Shown: positions 8,507 through 16,321 of the stretch, in pieces | Numbering within the stretch: the first letter of the stretch is position 1 | Layout of the letters: each line of letters opens with the position of its first letter | NCBI GenBank assembly: GCA_905200615.1 | Contig: CAJKLB010000043.1 | Coordinates: forward strand, 1 to 17,370 | DNA: 17,370 nt | Direction of reading: 5' to 3' | DNA from: an uncultured Selenomonadales bacterium | GTDB lineage: Bacteria > Bacillota > Clostridia > Christensenellales > QALW01 | The notes under the pieces: model-generated | Databases searched by the model: none | What the model was told of the DNA's origin: nothing | The model's input: only the letters and a program-made list of their open reading frames with translations | Translations under genes and position numbers: made by a program

Positions 8507-9400
8507 TTAACTTTCAAACGGTATAATAACAATGCGTCCGTTCTCAAGCTCCAATCGCACACGGCTCATATTTTTTATGCCGGCCTGCTGAAGCATTTCC
8601 GCGGGTATCTGTAATCTTCCCACTCTGTCGATCACCACATATTCCTGATGTGTTGCTTCTTCCCCGGTATGTCCGAAATTAACATTTTTTTCAGAAACAA
8701 TATCTTCCCTGTTAATTTTTAAATATTCCGTGCTGGTTCGTCCATCCCTGATTTTTATAACACGGTCAACTTTAGCCGAAAGTTTTAAATCATGCGTAAC
8801 AATAATAACCGTGACACCGAGTTCTTTATTTATGGTTCTGAATAAATCCAGAATCATATTTGCTGTTGCGTTATCCACCGCACCGGTAGGCTCATCCGCC
8901 AGCAAAATTCTCGGCTCATTGGCAAGAGAAAGCGCAATTGCCACACGCTGCTGCTCACCGCCGGAGAGAGTAAACAACTTGGAGTCCGCTTTATCGGCAA
9001 TTCCCACCATTTCCAAAAGTTTTTTTGCCTTTTCATAATCGGGCTTTTTCCCCACAATTTCCATCGGCAGCACAATATTTTCCATCGCAGTGAGATACGG
9101 CAACAGATTTCGCGCACTGTTCTGCCAGATAAATGAAACCTTATTTCTTTTATATAAAAGCATTTCACGATTGGTAAGCTTCATCATATCTAAGCCGTCC
9201 ACATACAGCTTTCCGGCACTGGGTCTGTCAAGCCCCCCTAAAATATTTAAAAAGGTACTTTTTCCGCTGCCGCTAGCACCGATAATGGCTACGATTTCCC
9301 CTTCTTCAATCGCCAAATCCATTCCCTGAAGTGCCAGCACTTCGGTTTCATCGGTTTTATAAATACGCACAAGATTTTCACAAACAACAATAGGCGCCAT
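8507..9400 (-). CDS. ABC transporter ATPase with C-terminal AbrB-like domain, 297 aa
   Basis: A MacB/LolD-type ATPase that should power the FtsX-like permease of the same operon from the cytoplasmic side. Walker A is GASGSGKST (41-49), the Q-loop glutamine is in FIWQNS (about 93), the signature is LSGGEQQ (145-151), Walker B is ILLADEP (165-171) and the switch histidine is H203; all catalytic elements are present. The usual ATPase ends near residue 222. Here a charged linker leads to about 45 extra residues (253-295, EYVVIDRVGRLQIPAEML and then a hydrophobic strand ending GRIVIIPFE), which match the SpoVT/AbrB swapped-hairpin pattern. The ATG at 9400 follows GGGAGGTG. It begins 2 bases after the stop of the partner ATPase and is the last gene before the terminator. 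The ATPase call is firm; the AbrB-like assignment is by motif, and its function is unknown. Confidence 0.93.
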   Translation of the reverse strand: MAPIVVCENLVRIYKTDETEVLALQGMDLAIEEGEIVAIIGASGSGKSTFLNILGGLDRPSAGKLYVDGLDMMKLTNREMLLYKRNKVSFIWQNSARNLLPYLTAMENIVLPMEIVGKKPDYEKAKKLLEMVGIADKADSKLFTLSGGEQQRVAIALSLANEPRILLADEPTGAVDNATANMILDLFRTINKELGVTVIIVTHDLKLSAKVDRVIKIRDGRTSTEYLKINREDIVSEKNVNFGHTGEEATHQEYVVIDRVGRLQIPAEMLQQAGIKNMSRVRLELENGRIVIIPFES

Positions 9401-9402
9401 AT

Positions 9403-10095
9403 TTACTGCACCTCCCTGTTGTCTTTTACATCTGTTATTTTTCCGTCATCCAAAGTATACACCCGATCGGCAAGTGCTATCATATTCTGATCATGCGTGG
9501 TCATAATAATTGTCATTCCCTCTTCCTGAATCAGGCGGTGAAATACTTTCATAATAATCAACGAGGTATTACTGTCAAGCTGTGCCGTAGGCTCATCGGC
9601 AAAAATAATACGAGGTTTATGTACAATCGCCCTTGCAATAGCTATCCGCTGCTGCTCACCGCCGGAAAGCTGAAACGGCATGTGATCCGCCCTGTTTTCA
9701 AGGCCTACCAATTCCAAGCAATGCATAATCCGTTCCCGCTCCATAGGCAGTTCAGCAATGCGGAGCATAAATTCTATATTCTCATAAGCCGTCATCGTAC
9801 CTACCAGCGCTACAGATTGAAACACAAAAGAAATATAGCGGCGGCGAAGCGCGTCACAATGGTTTTGAGAAATTTCCGTAATATCGTTATCATTAATATA
9901 TATTTTTCCCGATGTCGGTTTATCCAGCGTCCCGAGAATATTCATAAGCGTTGTCTTACCGCTTCCGGAACGTCCTTTCAAAATGGTAAGGGCATTCTCT
10001 TCCATTTCCACATTGATTCCCTTTAAAACCTGCACAACCGTACCGCCTGACGGAAACTCACGGCAAATATCAACACCTTTTATAATACTGCTCAT
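9403..10095 (-). CDS. ABC transporter ATPase, MacB/LolD family, 230 aa
   Basis: The second nucleotide-binding subunit for the neighbouring permease. Walker A is GRSGSGKTT (41-49), the Q-loop is VFQS (about 91-94), the signature is LSGGEQQ (143-149), Walker B is IIFADEP (163-169), the D-loop is AQLDSNT and the switch histidine is H201; it appears catalytically complete. Length is normal for the family, with no extra tail. The start is placed at ATG 10095, not at an in-frame codon upstream at 10131. The former sits 4 bases after a strong GGGGGAGGAG site and one base after the permease stop, whereas the latter lies inside the permease gene. Two different ATPases with one permease imply an ATPase heterodimer. 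MacB/LolD ATPases drive mechanotransmission rather than classical transport through the membrane; the substrate is unknown. Confidence 0.94.
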   Translation of the reverse strand: MSSIIKGVDICREFPSGGTVVQVLKGINVEMEENALTILKGRSGSGKTTLMNILGTLDKPTSGKIYINDNDITEISQNHCDALRRRYISFVFQSVALVGTMTAYENIEFMLRIAELPMERERIMHCLELVGLENRADHMPFQLSGGEQQRIAIARAIVHKPRIIFADEPTAQLDSNTSLIIMKVFHRLIQEEGMTIIMTTHDQNMIALADRVYTLDDGKITDVKDNREVQ

Positions 10096-10096
10096 C

Positions 10097-12892
10097 TTAC
10101 TCCTCCCCCAGCTTAATCGCAGCGGCAGCATTGATTCGCTTAAGCATCATCAGCGATACACCCAGTCCTGAGGCGATAAGCAATAGAATAAACACGCACA
10201 CCTTGATAATATCTACAAAATTAACCGTTACCTGCAGCGGAGGCATCTGTCCGGCAGCCCCAAAAGCAGATTGCAGTAAAGGCGCAAACATATAACCTGA
10301 AACGATTCCCACAACAAGACCCAACAAAACAGACGCCAAGCACAGAAGAATCTGTTCCCAGGCAATCATTACGTATACATCTCTTACCGGCATGCCCAAT
10401 GCCCGCATCGTCCCGATTTGCAAACTTCGTCCTTTGATGGATAACACCCAATAAATTGCAAAGCCGATAGCACATACCAGCAAAACCGCAATAAAACCCA
10501 ATGTAAGAGAGCCGTTCGTCGCCTGCCGCACCGAATTGATTTGGCTCAGATAAACAGCCTGCTTTCCATCCAAGACATTTCTAAGACGGGCAAAATAAGA
10601 AATTGCCAGCTTTTGAATATCCTCTATATCCTGTTCCGTATTCATCCACACCTGATAAGGCTGGTTGGAAACCACCGCCTCTACGTCTGAACGATTCAAT
10701 ACCACAAGATAATTATCCCGTTCCACATCATTTTCTGAAATTTGGGGGTAATAAGCGGGCCAAGCGTCTACAATAGCCAGCACCGTGCAGGAAACAGCAC
10801 TACCGGCTGAAATAGAGGTATCCGGCCGCACATGAACCGTATCGCCGATTTTCACATTTCCCAGATCTTCCGCCGCGTTCTCTGAAAGAATGCAGCCCTT
10901 GGGCGTATTTTTCAGCATATTAAGATACTCTGACAAAGGCTTGGGCAATATATCATCTCTCCAGGAAACAATATCACCGTATTCCTTGGGATCTATCGCC
11001 AGCATTGTAAGATTTTGCGTGATATTTTTACCATACGGTGTATTAAGTCTCGGATTATTTCCCGTAATGACTTTTGTTGCCTGCGTGTTCTCAAGTTCAT
11101 CAAAAAAATACTTCCGATTTATCTGTTCTGTGGCCGATACCGCGGTAAAATTGACATCCGCAATATAATCGCACGGATACTGATATAAAGTACTGTCATC
11201 AATATTCTTATTCAGCGTGCGGGCTGAAATGGAAGAAAACACACCGATCGCTATTGTCAGCACAAGAAATACCACAATAAATTTTTCCCTTGCCTGCATG
11301 CGGGCGATTCGTGAAAAAGCCGAATATTTGGCTGCTTTCCAATGCTTTTTCCCTATCTTTAATATAAGCTTTAAAACAAGCGGATAAAGGATGATAAAGA
11401 ACAGTGCCGATGCCGCAAAAAAAGTAATCAGCAGCAAATACGCCAACGGCTGCACGCCACCGGAGGAAGTGATCAGTCCCTCTTCCTGATATATTAATAC
11501 GTAATACGCGTAAGCAGTGATCAAAGATAACAATAAAGCCACTATGAACATTATGATGTTCATCACAACCGGCTCTTTCAGCTTAGAACGCTTATATTGA
11601 ACGATTTCTATTTTCGAGGCCTTATACACCGGCACAAGCATAGTAGCAACCGCCAAGATTGCCGCTAAAATACCGCATAGAACAGCAGAAAACGACAGCA
11701 TCAATTTCATGGGTGCTCTTTGCGCAAATTCAAGGAAGCCCGACGTTGTGCCTAAAATATTGCAAAGTCCAAAAGCAACGAACGGAGCCAGAATAATACT
11801 GATAAGTGCTAAGCTGCCGCCTTGACAAAGATAAAGCAAAACGATCTGTCCTCGGGAGGCACCTCTGGAATTTAACATGGCGATTTCATTTTTATCATTT
11901 TCAATCACCAATTTTGAAATCATAAAAATGAAAAAAATAATTAAAATCATAATGGGCGCGTAAAAAAGAATTAACAATACATCTACTGTTTTCGTATCAT
12001 TTTTATATGTTTTATATTCCTCTATGGGCGGTACCACAGTAGCGGCGTTTTCACCTAACCCCCACATCGTTATATTCTTATTTAAATTTTCTATTGCACC
12101 GATTGTACGGTCTATATTATTAAAATCGAATTTTGTAAAATCGCCTACATAGTACCAGGTAGCTCTGGTTACAAGTTCACGCTCTACAAAAATATCGTGA
12201 TAGCATAAATTATAATCACAATAAAATTCCATTCCCGTATCTTGCTCGGCAATGGGATTTAACGGATTATCCGAATAATCAAAAACACCTACGATCTTTA
12301 CTTTTAAAACATTATCATTATAATCAGTTAAAATATCGTCAGTGCTCTGTGCCACCTGCAATATGGTTCCTAACGCCAAAAGCAGCTGACTCTGTGTTGC
12401 CCGGCTGATCATAACCTCAACACAGCCATCATCGTCCAGCTCACCAGAGGGAAGTCTGCCGCTGACGATTTCCACCGCGTTTTCATATGTACTGACCGCA
12501 CGTATAAAAACATTCTTCGTATCTAATTTCTGCCGATCACGCACGTCATTTGCCTTTAAAATTCCGGTAGAAAGCGCAACGCTTTTTACCAACGCCGGCA
12601 TTCCCATATCTTTATAGATATAGTTTTCAAAATACTCTGTTCCGTAAACGAAATTTTGCTCATGCGTTTCCTGCTTGAACGCGGCCAATGATCCGGAAAG
12701 CCGCACCTCCGCGGGATTCACACCATATTCTTCCTGATAATTTTCAAGATGCGTAACCAGCATGCGATGAGATATGCCGGCGGAATACATCGGAATAGTA
12801 CAGGCGATCAAAACAGAGATAAGAATACCGGAAAACAAAGAGAGCATCAGCCATTTATTGTTTATAATTTTCTTAAAAGCCAATCTTATCAT
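10097..12892 (-). CDS. FtsX/MacB-type ABC permease with two FtsX halves, 931 aa
   Basis: The membrane subunit of the transporter. About ten membrane spans are visible: 14-32, 304-328, 350-378, 397-421, 442-468, 482-511, 538-554, 796-817, 842-870 and 891-915. There are two large external domains, about 33-300 and 556-795. Each half has one span, an outside domain and a three-span FtsX unit with a similar cytoplasmic loop after its first span (EIAMLNSRGASRGQI near 336-350; QIGTMRALGMPVRDV near 825-839), the usual contact to the ATPase. It is therefore a fused duplication able to bind two ATPases. ATG 12892 follows a GAGGT site, 3 bases after the adaptor stop. Members of this superfamily export peptides, extract lipids or lipoproteins, or sense antimicrobial peptides. 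Nothing in the sequence selects among these. Confidence 0.92.
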   Translation of the reverse strand: MIRLAFKKIINNKWLMLSLFSGILISVLIACTIPMYSAGISHRMLVTHLENYQEEYGVNPAEVRLSGSLAAFKQETHEQNFVYGTEYFENYIYKDMGMPALVKSVALSTGILKANDVRDRQKLDTKNVFIRAVSTYENAVEIVSGRLPSGELDDDGCVEVMISRATQSQLLLALGTILQVAQSTDDILTDYNDNVLKVKIVGVFDYSDNPLNPIAEQDTGMEFYCDYNLCYHDIFVERELVTRATWYYVGDFTKFDFNNIDRTIGAIENLNKNITMWGLGENAATVVPPIEEYKTYKNDTKTVDVLLILFYAPIMILIIFFIFMISKLVIENDKNEIAMLNSRGASRGQIVLLYLCQGGSLALISIILAPFVAFGLCNILGTTSGFLEFAQRAPMKLMLSFSAVLCGILAAILAVATMLVPVYKASKIEIVQYKRSKLKEPVVMNIIMFIVALLLSLITAYAYYVLIYQEEGLITSSGGVQPLAYLLLITFFAASALFFIILYPLVLKLILKIGKKHWKAAKYSAFSRIARMQAREKFIVVFLVLTIAIGVFSSISARTLNKNIDDSTLYQYPCDYIADVNFTAVSATEQINRKYFFDELENTQATKVITGNNPRLNTPYGKNITQNLTMLAIDPKEYGDIVSWRDDILPKPLSEYLNMLKNTPKGCILSENAAEDLGNVKIGDTVHVRPDTSISAGSAVSCTVLAIVDAWPAYYPQISENDVERDNYLVVLNRSDVEAVVSNQPYQVWMNTEQDIEDIQKLAISYFARLRNVLDGKQAVYLSQINSVRQATNGSLTLGFIAVLLVCAIGFAIYWVLSIKGRSLQIGTMRALGMPVRDVYVMIAWEQILLCLASVLLGLVVGIVSGYMFAPLLQSAFGAAGQMPPLQVTVNFVDIIKVCVFILLLIASGLGVSLMMLKRINAAAAIKLGEE

Positions 12893-12895
12893 ATT

Positions 12896-13513
12896 CTACC
12901 TCATAATTACCTTATCGCCCTCACTCAAGCCCGAGGTTACTTCATAATATTCCGTATTAGAGTCTCCTACCGTAATTTCCTTATCGGAAATCGTTCCGTC
13001 GCTGTTTAACAGATATACGATTGCCTTATCTTCTATGCCCATAACCGTAACTGCTTTTTTATCAAGCATAATACAATCGGGAATTTCTTTTATCATTACC
13101 CAAAAAACCCCCGGAAAATGATTGGGCACATCCGCCTGATTTCCGGTGGAATATGCAGCACGATATACGCCCTGTCCTGTGCCGGGGCTCTCAATAACTT
13201 CAGCTTCCCAAGTAATTTCTACATTTTGATAGTTAAAAGTTACATACCCTTTTTCACCTACGGAAAAACTTGCGGAAGAATCTAAATCTCCAAAGAGATA
13301 AATCTCCCCGCCCGTAGAATTTCCGCGAAAGGATTTTTTTATCTGAAGCGTTCCTCTTACCGCTTCCGTCTGCACGTAATCCTGTGCGGCAGGATATGTT
13401 CTTTGCGGCGGAAGCACACTTGCAAATTCTCCGTATCCGGCACAGCCTACGCTCGTCAGCAAGATCAAAGAAAGGAATACAAGGGCCGTAATAAATTTTA
13501 TCAGTTTTTTAAT
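12896..13513 (-). CDS. Short adaptor (HlyD/MacA-like) lipoprotein with ATT start, 205 aa
   Basis: Probable extracytoplasmic adaptor of the transporter. Read from ATT at 13513, the N-terminus is (M)KKLIKFITALVFLSLI, then LLTSVGC: two lysines, a hydrophobic core and C24 as a lipid-anchor cysteine, a clear lipoprotein signal. A TTG at 13468 would remove the charged end and most of the core. The mature part matches the beta-barrel and membrane-proximal domains of adaptor proteins: FSVGEKGYVTF in the middle, then AVTVMGIEDKAIVYLLNSDG, KEITVGDS and a final TSGLSEGDKVIM. The lipoyl and coiled-coil hairpin domains of Gram-negative adaptors are absent, as expected without an outer membrane. It begins 15 bases after the stop of the GH99-like gene and ends 3 bases before the permease. 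Adaptor function is inferred from the C-terminal pattern and operon position. Confidence 0.82.
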   Translation of the reverse strand: MKKLIKFITALVFLSLILLTSVGCAGYGEFASVLPPQRTYPAAQDYVQTEAVRGTLQIKKSFRGNSTGGEIYLFGDLDSSASFSVGEKGYVTFNYQNVEITWEAEVIESPGTGQGVYRAAYSTGNQADVPNHFPGVFWVMIKEIPDCIMLDKKAVTVMGIEDKAIVYLLNSDGTISDKEITVGDSNTEYYEVTSGLSEGDKVIMR

Positions 13514-13528
13514 AACGGTTGCCTCCCT
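13511..13528 (-). promoter_or_regulatory. Ribosome binding site that selects an ATT start
   Basis: On the minus strand, AGGGAGG (13528-13522) directly follows the stop of the upstream gene. Eight bases later (CAACCGTT) comes ATT-AAA-AAA. No ATG, GTG or TTG lies at a usable distance: the next candidate, CTG at 13504, is 17 bases from the site, and TTG at 13468 is far beyond. ATT initiation is rare (known for infC in E. coli) and normally gives low translation. A sequencing or assembly change from ATG is the alternative. Confidence 0.65.
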
Positions 13529-14521
13529 TTACTGTTTATTGCATTTCTTTAATGTTTTTTTAATGGCTTCCAAGCGTACGGGACGACCGTAATCCTGCAT
13601 CTCTTTCAAAGTAGGCATAATCCAACCGCCCTCATCATTTTCATTCCAAGCATAAATAATCACAGAATTAGCCGGGGAATTTTCAATATTCTTTTTACAC
13701 CATTTAACCGCATCTTCCAAATGCTGCGCGATTTCAGAATCGGTTGCCTGATAGGTATAATTTGTCGGATAAGAATTGGTGGACTTAAATTCCCACGTTA
13801 CCGGGTGAAAATATCTCGGACGTTTATCCCAACCGGTAGTAACGGTGGGAATTACCGGCATGTTGCCTTCATCGCGATCATGGTCCCAACGCTTACGTTC
13901 TTTTTTAGCAAGCTCTTCATATAAAACGCCGTCCGTTGCGCCGTTCGCGTAACAGCTGACGCCATCAGCACCGATTTGCCGCGCGGTTTCCCAAACATTT
14001 CCCCATCCCATATAATAGATGCAGGGATCTTTTACGCCGCCCTCAGCACAAATTTTACGCAAAGTATCCGCAAAATTACGATCGCCGCCAAACATATACA
14101 CCAAAGGTCTACCTCCGCACACTTTTTGGAAATTCTCCTGCTTCATTTCCTCTACGAGTACCGGTCCGTCGGTTTTAAAGTCAAAGCCGCCCACACAAAG
14201 GATCGGACACCATTTGACGTCATTTTTATGCTCACTTGCCTGATACAGTAATCTTGCCGAATCTAAGCCCCCGTCCACGGTATGCTTATACCAGCAAAAA
14301 GCCCAATAATCAATTCCCGCGTCTTTTGCCAAAGCAATTTCTTTATCGATAATTTCCTGGCTGTACGGAGGAATAAAAACATTATCATTTCCAATAATTT
14401 CCGCATAAAAAGGCAAACGGAAATGAAATCTTTGCAGTGAAAGTGTCGCGCGCACCTGCGGTCCGATATCAATTGTTCCCCAAGCATCCCATCGAATAGC
14501 GCCAATTAGTGTTTTTTCCAT
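13529..14521 (-). CDS. GH99-like domain protein, 330 aa, first gene of the ABC operon
   Basis: This resembles the glycoside hydrolase family 99-like / WbsX-like group. It begins LIGAIRWDAWG, has FHFRLPFYAE (32-41), then DAGIDYWAFCWY (67-78, the beta-strand of a TIM barrel), GGRPLVYMFGG (136-146), MGWGNVWETARQIGADGVSCY (171-191 region) and near the end IIYAWNENDEGGW (288-300), where the acidic residues would be catalytic in an enzyme. No signal peptide or membrane span is seen, so it should act in the cytoplasm. ATG 14521 follows AGAGGT by 7 bases. It has its own promoter and is followed 15 bases later by the adaptor gene. GH99 enzymes are endo-alpha-mannosidases, while WbsX-like proteins sit in polysaccharide clusters; neither activity is proven here. 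Its link to a MacAB-like transporter is unusual and gives no clear substrate. Confidence 0.8.
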   Translation of the reverse strand: MEKTLIGAIRWDAWGTIDIGPQVRATLSLQRFHFRLPFYAEIIGNDNVFIPPYSQEIIDKEIALAKDAGIDYWAFCWYKHTVDGGLDSARLLYQASEHKNDVKWCPILCVGGFDFKTDGPVLVEEMKQENFQKVCGGRPLVYMFGGDRNFADTLRKICAEGGVKDPCIYYMGWGNVWETARQIGADGVSCYANGATDGVLYEELAKKERKRWDHDRDEGNMPVIPTVTTGWDKRPRYFHPVTWEFKSTNSYPTNYTYQATDSEIAQHLEDAVKWCKKNIENSPANSVIIYAWNENDEGGWIMPTLKEMQDYGRPVRLEAIKKTLKKCNKQ

Positions 14522-14558
14522 TTTAATTACCTCTGAATATTAAAAATATACGAATACT

Positions 14559-14587
14559 ATTCTACCTTTTAATCTTTTATCTTTCAA
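14559..14587 (-). promoter_or_regulatory. Promoter of the five-gene ABC operon
   Basis: On the minus strand, TTGAAA (14587-14582) is followed after exactly 17 bases by TAGAAT (14564-14559). The leader would be about 30 bases to ATG 14521. It is weaker in consensus than the two other promoters in the window. Confidence 0.6.
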
Positions 14588-14702
14588 GTAAAAGTATATT
14601 TATTCACAAAATATTTACACTTTCCTGTAACAAAGAATAAAGCTATAAAAAAGATAACCAGAGTGTCAAAAAAAATCATACGGCAAAAAGTTGCACAACA
14701 AA

Positions 14703-14808
14703 GGGTTCGTCCATCTTTTTTCAAAAGATTGGAACCGAATCCCTGTCCCCCAAGAGCACAGAAGAGCGTAAAATGTCCCGGTAGCACGTTTACCGGTGGA
14801 GATCTCCA
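14703..14808. repeat. Cluster of inverted repeats in the divergent intergenic region
   Basis: Three structures lie in 106 bases. The first is a bulged long hairpin at 14703-14743, pairing GGG, TTCG, TCCA and TCTTTT with their complements around a TTC loop. The second is a perfect 6-bp stem CCGGTA/TACCGG with a 7-base loop at 14778-14796. Directly after it comes the perfect 12-bp palindrome TGGAGATCTCCA at 14797-14808. A 76-codon minus-strand frame (14814-14584) crosses them but has no ribosome site and looks accidental. It could be a small structured RNA, a MITE/REP-like dispersed repeat or a binding region. No T-run fits a normal terminator. Confidence 0.5.
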
Positions 14809-14900
14809 ATTCAATGCATAAAAATTTTGCTTTTGTACCTATTCACAGTTTTTTCGGCAGGCTGAAAAATACAGCTATACTTTCCGTCTTTCTGAAAAGA

Positions 14901-14929
14901 TTGACCTCCGAACGCCTATGCCTTATAAT
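14901..14929 (+). promoter_or_regulatory. Strong sigma-A promoter of the rlmD-aph operon
   Basis: TTGACC (14901-14906), 17 bases, then TATAAT (14924-14929): near consensus with ideal spacing. Transcription would begin about 14936. This rules out the upstream in-frame ATG at 14918, which lies in the promoter, and supports ATG 14960 as the start. Confidence 0.85.
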
Positions 14930-14959
14930 ATAAACATAGAAAAGAACGGAGCATTACCG

Positions 14960-16321
14960 ATGAAAAAAAATGAAATTTATACCGTTACAATTGAATCGCT
15001 GAACAGTGAAGGTGCCGGTGTAGGGCGCATAAACGAAGAAGTAGTTTTCATCCCTTACGCGCTGCCCGGCGAAACGGTTAAAACGCTGATTATCAAAACA
15101 GCAAAAAATTATGCCGTAGGGAAACAACTTTCTGTGATAACACCTTCAAAAGACAGAGTTCTACCGCCGTGCCCTTATTTTTTTCGCTGCGGCGGCTGTG
15201 ATTTTCAACACTTAAACTATTCCGCTCAGCTTTCTTTAAAAACCTCTGCCGCGCTGAGAAATCTTCAAAAGCTTTCAGGCGTCGCTTTGACATGCAGCCA
15301 AACTATTCCGGCAGAAAGCATATGGAATTACCGTAACAAAGCGCAATTTCCCATCGGAACCGATAAAGCCGGTAATCCTGTTTTAGGTTTTTTTTCTGCG
15401 CGAAGCCATAACATTGTCCCTATTGAAAACTGTATGCTTCAGGAAAAAAGATGCAATCTTGTAATTCCGGCAATAAAAAAAGCAATTAAGCGCTCCGGCA
15501 ATTCCGTTTATAATGAAATCCGTCACAAGGGTACACTGCGGCACTGCATTGTTCGCACAGGAAAGTACGGGCTTATGGTAATTTTAGTAACAAATGAAAC
15601 GCTTGTAAAAACAGATATACTGATCCGAACACTGCGCGATGAGCTTCCCGAAATGACAGCGTTAATACAAAACATAAATACGCAGAAAGGAAATGTTATT
15701 TTAGGCCGAGAATGTCGTATTCTTTGGGGAAACGGCTTTATTGAAGATGAGTTTTGCGATATACGCTTTCGCTTAAAGCCGCTGGCTTTTTTACAAGTCA
15801 ATTCCTTTCAGGCGCAAAAACTATACACGCTTGTAACAGAGCTTGCCGCTCTTACCGGAAACGAAACCGTCTTTGACGCATACTGCGGCATCGGCATCAT
15901 GAGCTTAATGCTGGCAAAAAACGCAAAAAAAGTGATTGGTGTAGAAATTGTGCCGGAAGCAATCGAGACCGCCGAAGAATCCGCACGCATCAATAATATT
16001 CATAACGCGTATTTTTATACCGGAGCCTGCGAGGATGTTCTTCCAACTTTGATAAAGAACGGAGAAATCCCTGATATTTTAGTAGTGGATCCGCCGCGTG
16101 CAGGATGTGAAAAAAATCTATTAGACGTTGTTGCTCAGGCGGAAATTCAGAAAATAATTTATGTCTCTTGTAACCCCGCCACACTGGCTCGTGATATCAA
16201 AATTCTTGTAGAAAACGGCTATCACTGCTCGCCCGTTACTTTTGTGGACTTATTCTGCCAAACAAAACATATAGAAACGGTCGCTCTGCTTTCCCGCAAA
16301 AAGGAGGCTGATGATGAATAA
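14960..16321 (+). CDS. rlmD: 23S rRNA (uracil-C5)-methyltransferase, RlmD/RlmCD type, 453 aa
   Basis: A SAM-dependent enzyme that methylates C5 of uracil in 23S rRNA: U1939 for RlmD, or U747 and U1939 for the RlmCD form common in Gram-positives. An N-terminal TRAM RNA-binding domain (about 1-60) is followed by the iron-sulfur cysteines C71, C77 and C80 (CPYFFRCGGC) and C158 (ENCML). The Rossmann methyltransferase domain has DAYCGIG (306-312), VDPPRAG (376-382), the catalytic nucleophile C404 in SCNPATLARD, and the family end LFCQTKHIETVALL (431-444). Every family key residue I checked is present and the length is normal. The start is ATG 14960, after AACGGAG and downstream of the promoter. 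Its last 8 bases overlap the aminoglycoside kinase gene. Sequence alone cannot separate RlmD from RlmCD specificity. Confidence 0.95.
   Translation: MKKNEIYTVTIESLNSEGAGVGRINEEVVFIPYALPGETVKTLIIKTAKNYAVGKQLSVITPSKDRVLPPCPYFFRCGGCDFQHLNYSAQLSLKTSAALRNLQKLSGVALTCSQTIPAESIWNYRNKAQFPIGTDKAGNPVLGFFSARSHNIVPIENCMLQEKRCNLVIPAIKKAIKRSGNSVYNEIRHKGTLRHCIVRTGKYGLMVILVTNETLVKTDILIRTLRDELPEMTALIQNINTQKGNVILGRECRILWGNGFIEDEFCDIRFRLKPLAFLQVNSFQAQKLYTLVTELAALTGNETVFDAYCGIGIMSLMLAKNAKKVIGVEIVPEAIETAEESARINNIHNAYFYTGACEDVLPTLIKNGEIPDILVVDPPRAGCEKNLLDVVAQAEIQKIIYVSCNPATLARDIKILVENGYHCSPVTFVDLFCQTKHIETVALLSRKKEADDE

Noticed and set aside
10097..10131. Upstream start at 10131 for the 230-residue ATPase
   Set aside because: It lies within the permease gene without a ribosome site; ATG 10095 has a strong site directly upstream.
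14584..14814. 76-codon minus-strand frame in the divergent intergenic region
   Set aside because: It is made of the hairpin cluster sequence and lacks a ribosome site; better explained as a structured or repeated non-coding element.
14850..14869. TTTTTCGGC/GCTGAAAAA inverted repeat as a terminator before rlmD
   Set aside because: The loop would be too tight, the stem has a wobble or mismatch, and no gene on either strand ends nearby.
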